Below are positions 4,971-6,742 of a stretch of 6,742 nt of DNA, one piece after another. The notes under the pieces were generated by a model. That model was not told the DNA's origin and ran no database searches. It was given only the letters and a program-made list of their open reading frames with translations. Numbering within the stretch: position 1 is the stretch's first letter; every line of letters begins with the position of its first letter. Source of the stretch: Dehalococcoidia bacterium (GTDB lineage Bacteria > Chloroflexota > Dehalococcoidia > UBA2979); contig JALOAM010000166.1 in assembly GCA_023228765.1 (NCBI GenBank), positions 1 through 6,742 on the forward strand, in the 5' to 3' direction. Both the position numbers and the translations under genes were made by a program.

Positions 4971-5602
4971 TAGTACCTCGGCAGACTCGCGGCGAGCTTC
5001 CGAGGGTCGGTTTCCTCTGGCTCGCTCTGTGGGCGGTTGCCCGACCGGAGCGCTTCCCGAGGCCGACGCGGGAGGTCTTCCTCCTCGTCGTCGCCCTCAT
5101 TATGACTGATCCCGAACGACTTAATCAAGTCCTCGGCGTCAGCCTCGATCTCCTCCTCGGTCGTCCCCTGGAGGCGGCGCGCCTGCGACTCGGTGAGGCC
5201 CTTGCGCATCGCGACCCGCGTGCGGGCGAGTTCGAGCTTCGACTCCGCCGCCGCCCGCTCCGCAGCCTCGCGCTGCTCCTTCTCGCGCTGGAGCTCGGTC
5301 TTCTCGGCGTCCTCGAGCTCCTTGAGGCGGGCCTCGGCCTTCTTGGCCTCCTCGAGGTCGCGCTTCAGACGGGCGTTCTCGGACTCGTGGTGCCGCGCCT
5401 GGCGCTTGATGCGCGCGACGTCATCCTCGTCGCCGTTGCCACCGTCGTCACCACCACCCTCGTCGTCGTCGCTATCGTCATCATCGTCCGACGCACCACC
5501 CGCGATCGGGTACATGATGCGACCGTCCGGCAGGAGCCACGCCGGGCTCCCGCCGATGCTGATGCGCTGGATGTCGTCGGTCATCTCGGCCTCCTGGCTC
5601 AT
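4970..5602 (-). CDS. Capsid scaffolding protein
   Basis: 210 aa. The ATG at 5602-5600 overlaps the MuF-like stop by 4 bases (ATGA) and has GGGGAGG 8 nt upstream. A second in-frame ATG at 5584-5582 (residue 7) has its own AGGAGG with a 5-nt spacer, so initiation at either is possible. Layout: a short folded-looking N-terminus with PAWLLPDGRIMYPI (20-33); a very acidic low-complexity stretch (39-61, mostly D, G and E); a long charged coiled coil with heptad-like spacing (about 62-130); a conserved-looking RKGLTESQARRLQGTTEEEI (133-152) followed by EADAEDLIKSFG; and a mixed-charge tail. The R-K-G-L-T-x-x-Q-A-x-R-L-x-G-x-T-x-E-E-x-E motif after a coiled coil is typical of scaffolds in actinobacteriophages. 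It guides capsid assembly and leaves before or during packaging. There is no protease domain in it. The gene ends with TAG followed by C, in frame with the capsid gene. Confidence 0.86.
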   Translation of the reverse strand: MSQEAEMTDDIQRISIGGSPAWLLPDGRIMYPIAGGASDDDDDSDDDEGGGDDGGNGDEDDVARIKRQARHHESENARLKRDLEEAKKAEARLKELEDAEKTELQREKEQREAAERAAAESKLELARTRVAMRKGLTESQARRLQGTTEEEIEADAEDLIKSFGISHNEGDDEEEDLPRRPREALRSGNRPQSEPEETDPRKLAASLPRY

Positions 5603-6354
5603 GCTGCTGCCCTCCCCTTGCGCCCTTCGTAGGCGCGCCTGAACGCTTGTAGTAGTTCGCCACTCGGAGCGTCCCGCGTGGACTCGTTGTAGAGGTCGCG
5701 CCACTCCCGGCTGCGAGGAGGCCACGACGACCGCGAGTCGCGCCACATGGGCTCCGCGGTGCAGGCGCACGCGTCGTGGGCCTTGAAGTCCGAGCTCTCG
5801 CGGGTGTAGACCGGGCCGCGGCTGGCGAGCATGGCGCAGAAGTAGCAGGGGTCGGCGGAGGTCACTCGCGCCCACCCGACCTTGCGCCCCGTTGCCTTTG
5901 TGTCAGCCTCAGCGGCTCCAAGCACAGTCGCGCGGCCACCCTGCAGCACGTGCCTCGTCATTGCCCCGGACAGCGTCACGAGGGCACGCGAGGCGGCATC
6001 CGCTCGCCCCATCTCCACCAGTTGCTTCGCGACCACCGGTCCGGTCACCCGTAGCGAGGTCTGCACCTGCGCCACGTTCAGCGCTTCGAGCGGTGGGACT
6101 TCCACCGCCCCCTCGATGCCCTCGGCAGCGCGAAGCGCGCGGTAGTAGGCCGACGAGAGCGCAGCCGACTCGGCTCGCCCTCGTTCCACGGCAGCGAGGA
6201 GCGCGGGCTCCATCGCGAGCCATGTCTCATCGATGCGCCGCACGTCCATGAGCGGCCAGAGCGCGATGAGCATCTGCAGCGCTCGGGCGCGCACCGCGAG
6301 CTGCTGCTGTCGGTACTGCTGCGTCAGTAGCCGGCCCACCACCGTCGCCGCCAT
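5599..6354 (-). CDS. MuF-like minor head protein
   Basis: 251 aa; ATG at 6354-6352 directly follows the upstream TAG with no gap, and GGAGG lies 8 nt before it inside the upstream gene. Seen: a mostly alpha-helical N-terminal two thirds rich in Ala, Arg and Gln (residues 1-150), then the MuF signature: VGWARVTSADPCYFCAM at 159-175 (C170, C173), SRGPVY at 178-183, and HDACACTAEPMW at 193-204 (H193, C196, C198). C-x2-C followed by H-x2-C-x-C is a probable metal-binding knuckle common in MuF proteins of phages from Gram-positive hosts. Such proteins sit at or near the portal vertex and, in some phages, enter the cell with the DNA. Some family members carry toxin or protease domains at the C-terminus; here only about 47 residues follow and none is visible. 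The identity is well supported; its role in DNA delivery is family knowledge only. Confidence 0.85.
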   Translation of the reverse strand: MAATVVGRLLTQQYRQQQLAVRARALQMLIALWPLMDVRRIDETWLAMEPALLAAVERGRAESAALSSAYYRALRAAEGIEGAVEVPPLEALNVAQVQTSLRVTGPVVAKQLVEMGRADAASRALVTLSGAMTRHVLQGGRATVLGAAEADTKATGRKVGWARVTSADPCYFCAMLASRGPVYTRESSDFKAHDACACTAEPMWRDSRSSWPPRSREWRDLYNESTRDAPSGELLQAFRRAYEGRKGRAAA

Positions 6355-6738
6355 CTACGCGGCCTCCAACGCCTTCGCTGCGCGGCCCATCTCGCCGTCC
6401 GCAGCAAAGTCACGCACCCACAGGAACGCCTGCGCCAACGAGGTCACGGTGTGCTCGATGATCGGCGACTCTTGATGCTTCTGCGGGATCAACTCATCGA
6501 ACCCTGCGGTGAGGACGTGGCAGAGTTCGTGCACAACGGTCTCCTCGAGGAGGAAGTCGTCGAGTCCGGCGCATTTAGGCAACGAGAAGATGATGCTCGC
6601 GGCCTTGTACTCCCAACTCGCGCTGCAGTTGGCATCGGCGACGTGACTCGGCATCTCCGCCTGGTCGCGCGTGTATGCGATGTCGATGCGGACCCACCAG
6701 CTGAGGCCCAGCCGGGGCAGCCAGCGGTCAACGATCAC
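6355..6738 (-). CDS. Small HExxH zinc metallopeptidase-like protein (start may lie outside window)
   Basis: 127 aa from a GTG at 6738-6736. The frame stays open to the window edge, so a longer protein is possible. The sequence AAGTGA at that point would allow a GTGA overlap with the end of an upstream gene, matching the style of the other junctions. No binding site can be judged with only 4 bases left. The protein has VVHELCHVL (68-76) with the zinc-binding H70-E71-x-x-H74 helix, and a likely third ligand E95 in the following helix SPIIEHTVTSLAQAF (91-105). The segment before it (SWEYKAASIIFSLP) would supply the edge strand of the active site. This is the minimal core of small gluzincin-type phage and bacterial peptidases (ImmA/IrrE- or SprT-like size). 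The substrate is unknown. Its place beside MuF suggests a role in head maturation or DNA delivery, but this is inference. An inactive structural relative is possible, although the key residues are intact. Confidence 0.65.
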   Translation of the reverse strand: MIVDRWLPRLGLSWWVRIDIAYTRDQAEMPSHVADANCSASWEYKAASIIFSLPKCAGLDDFLLEETVVHELCHVLTAGFDELIPQKHQESPIIEHTVTSLAQAFLWVRDFAADGEMGRAAKALEAA

Positions 6739-6742
6739 TTGA

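Noticed and set aside
5455..5490. Trinucleotide repeat (GTC/GAC-like) as a slippage or regulatory element
   Set aside because: It simply encodes the acidic Asp-rich stretch of the scaffold, a common trait of such proteins; codons are mixed and the frame is intact.
3947..5632. Long plus-strand open frame of 561 codons opposite scaffold and capsid genes
   Set aside because: It is the antisense of two well-identified structural genes in GC-rich DNA. Its protein is a monotonous mix of V, L, R, D and A without a recognisable domain, and it reads straight through the hairpin array. Chance long antisense frames are expected at this base composition.

Overview
The window is a block of late structural genes from a tailed double-stranded DNA phage (or prophage). 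All genes lie on the minus strand, so they read from right to left. The DNA is strongly GC-rich. The proteins combine a P22-type coat fold, a MuF-like minor head protein with a Cys/His cluster, a separate acidic coiled-coil scaffold, and a tail terminator followed by a tail tube. This combination suggests a siphovirus-like phage of a high-GC host, most likely an actinobacterium. The host is an inference; nothing in the window names it.

Layout in order of transcription: a small HExxH metallopeptidase (6738-6355, possibly starting outside the window); a MuF-like minor head protein (6354-5599); a scaffolding protein (5602-4970); a 120-nt leader holding three tandem copies of a bulged hairpin; the major capsid protein (4849-3893); a head-tail adaptor (3890-3453); then two genes that are not structural. 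The first of these is a fusion of a GT29-like sialyltransferase domain with a CMP-sialate synthetase-like domain (3453-1969). The second is a HAD-family sugar-phosphate phosphatase (1972-1220). The standard head-tail series then resumes with a stopper (1223-861), an HK97 gp10-like protein (864-595), a tail terminator (595-191), and the start of the tail tube/major tail protein (169 to beyond the left edge).

Most genes abut or overlap by 1 or 4 bases (ATGA, GTGA, TAATG, TGATG), so the block behaves as one translationally coupled operon. The two sugar genes are stitched into this chain between adaptor and stopper. They would be made late, together with the virion. Read as a pathway, HAD phosphatase, CMP activation and glycosyl transfer are the last three steps for displaying a nonulosonic (sialic-acid-like) sugar. 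Either virion glycosylation or alteration of the host surface would fit.

Two features stand out. One is the GT29/CMP-synthetase fusion plus HAD cassette inside the head-tail genes. The other is the hairpin array between scaffold and capsid genes: an identical 18-nt core three times, with flanking arms that differ between copies but remain complementary. That pattern points to selection on a folded RNA, or less likely on DNA shape. No promoter, Rho-independent terminator, tRNA, CRISPR array or insertion sequence was seen.
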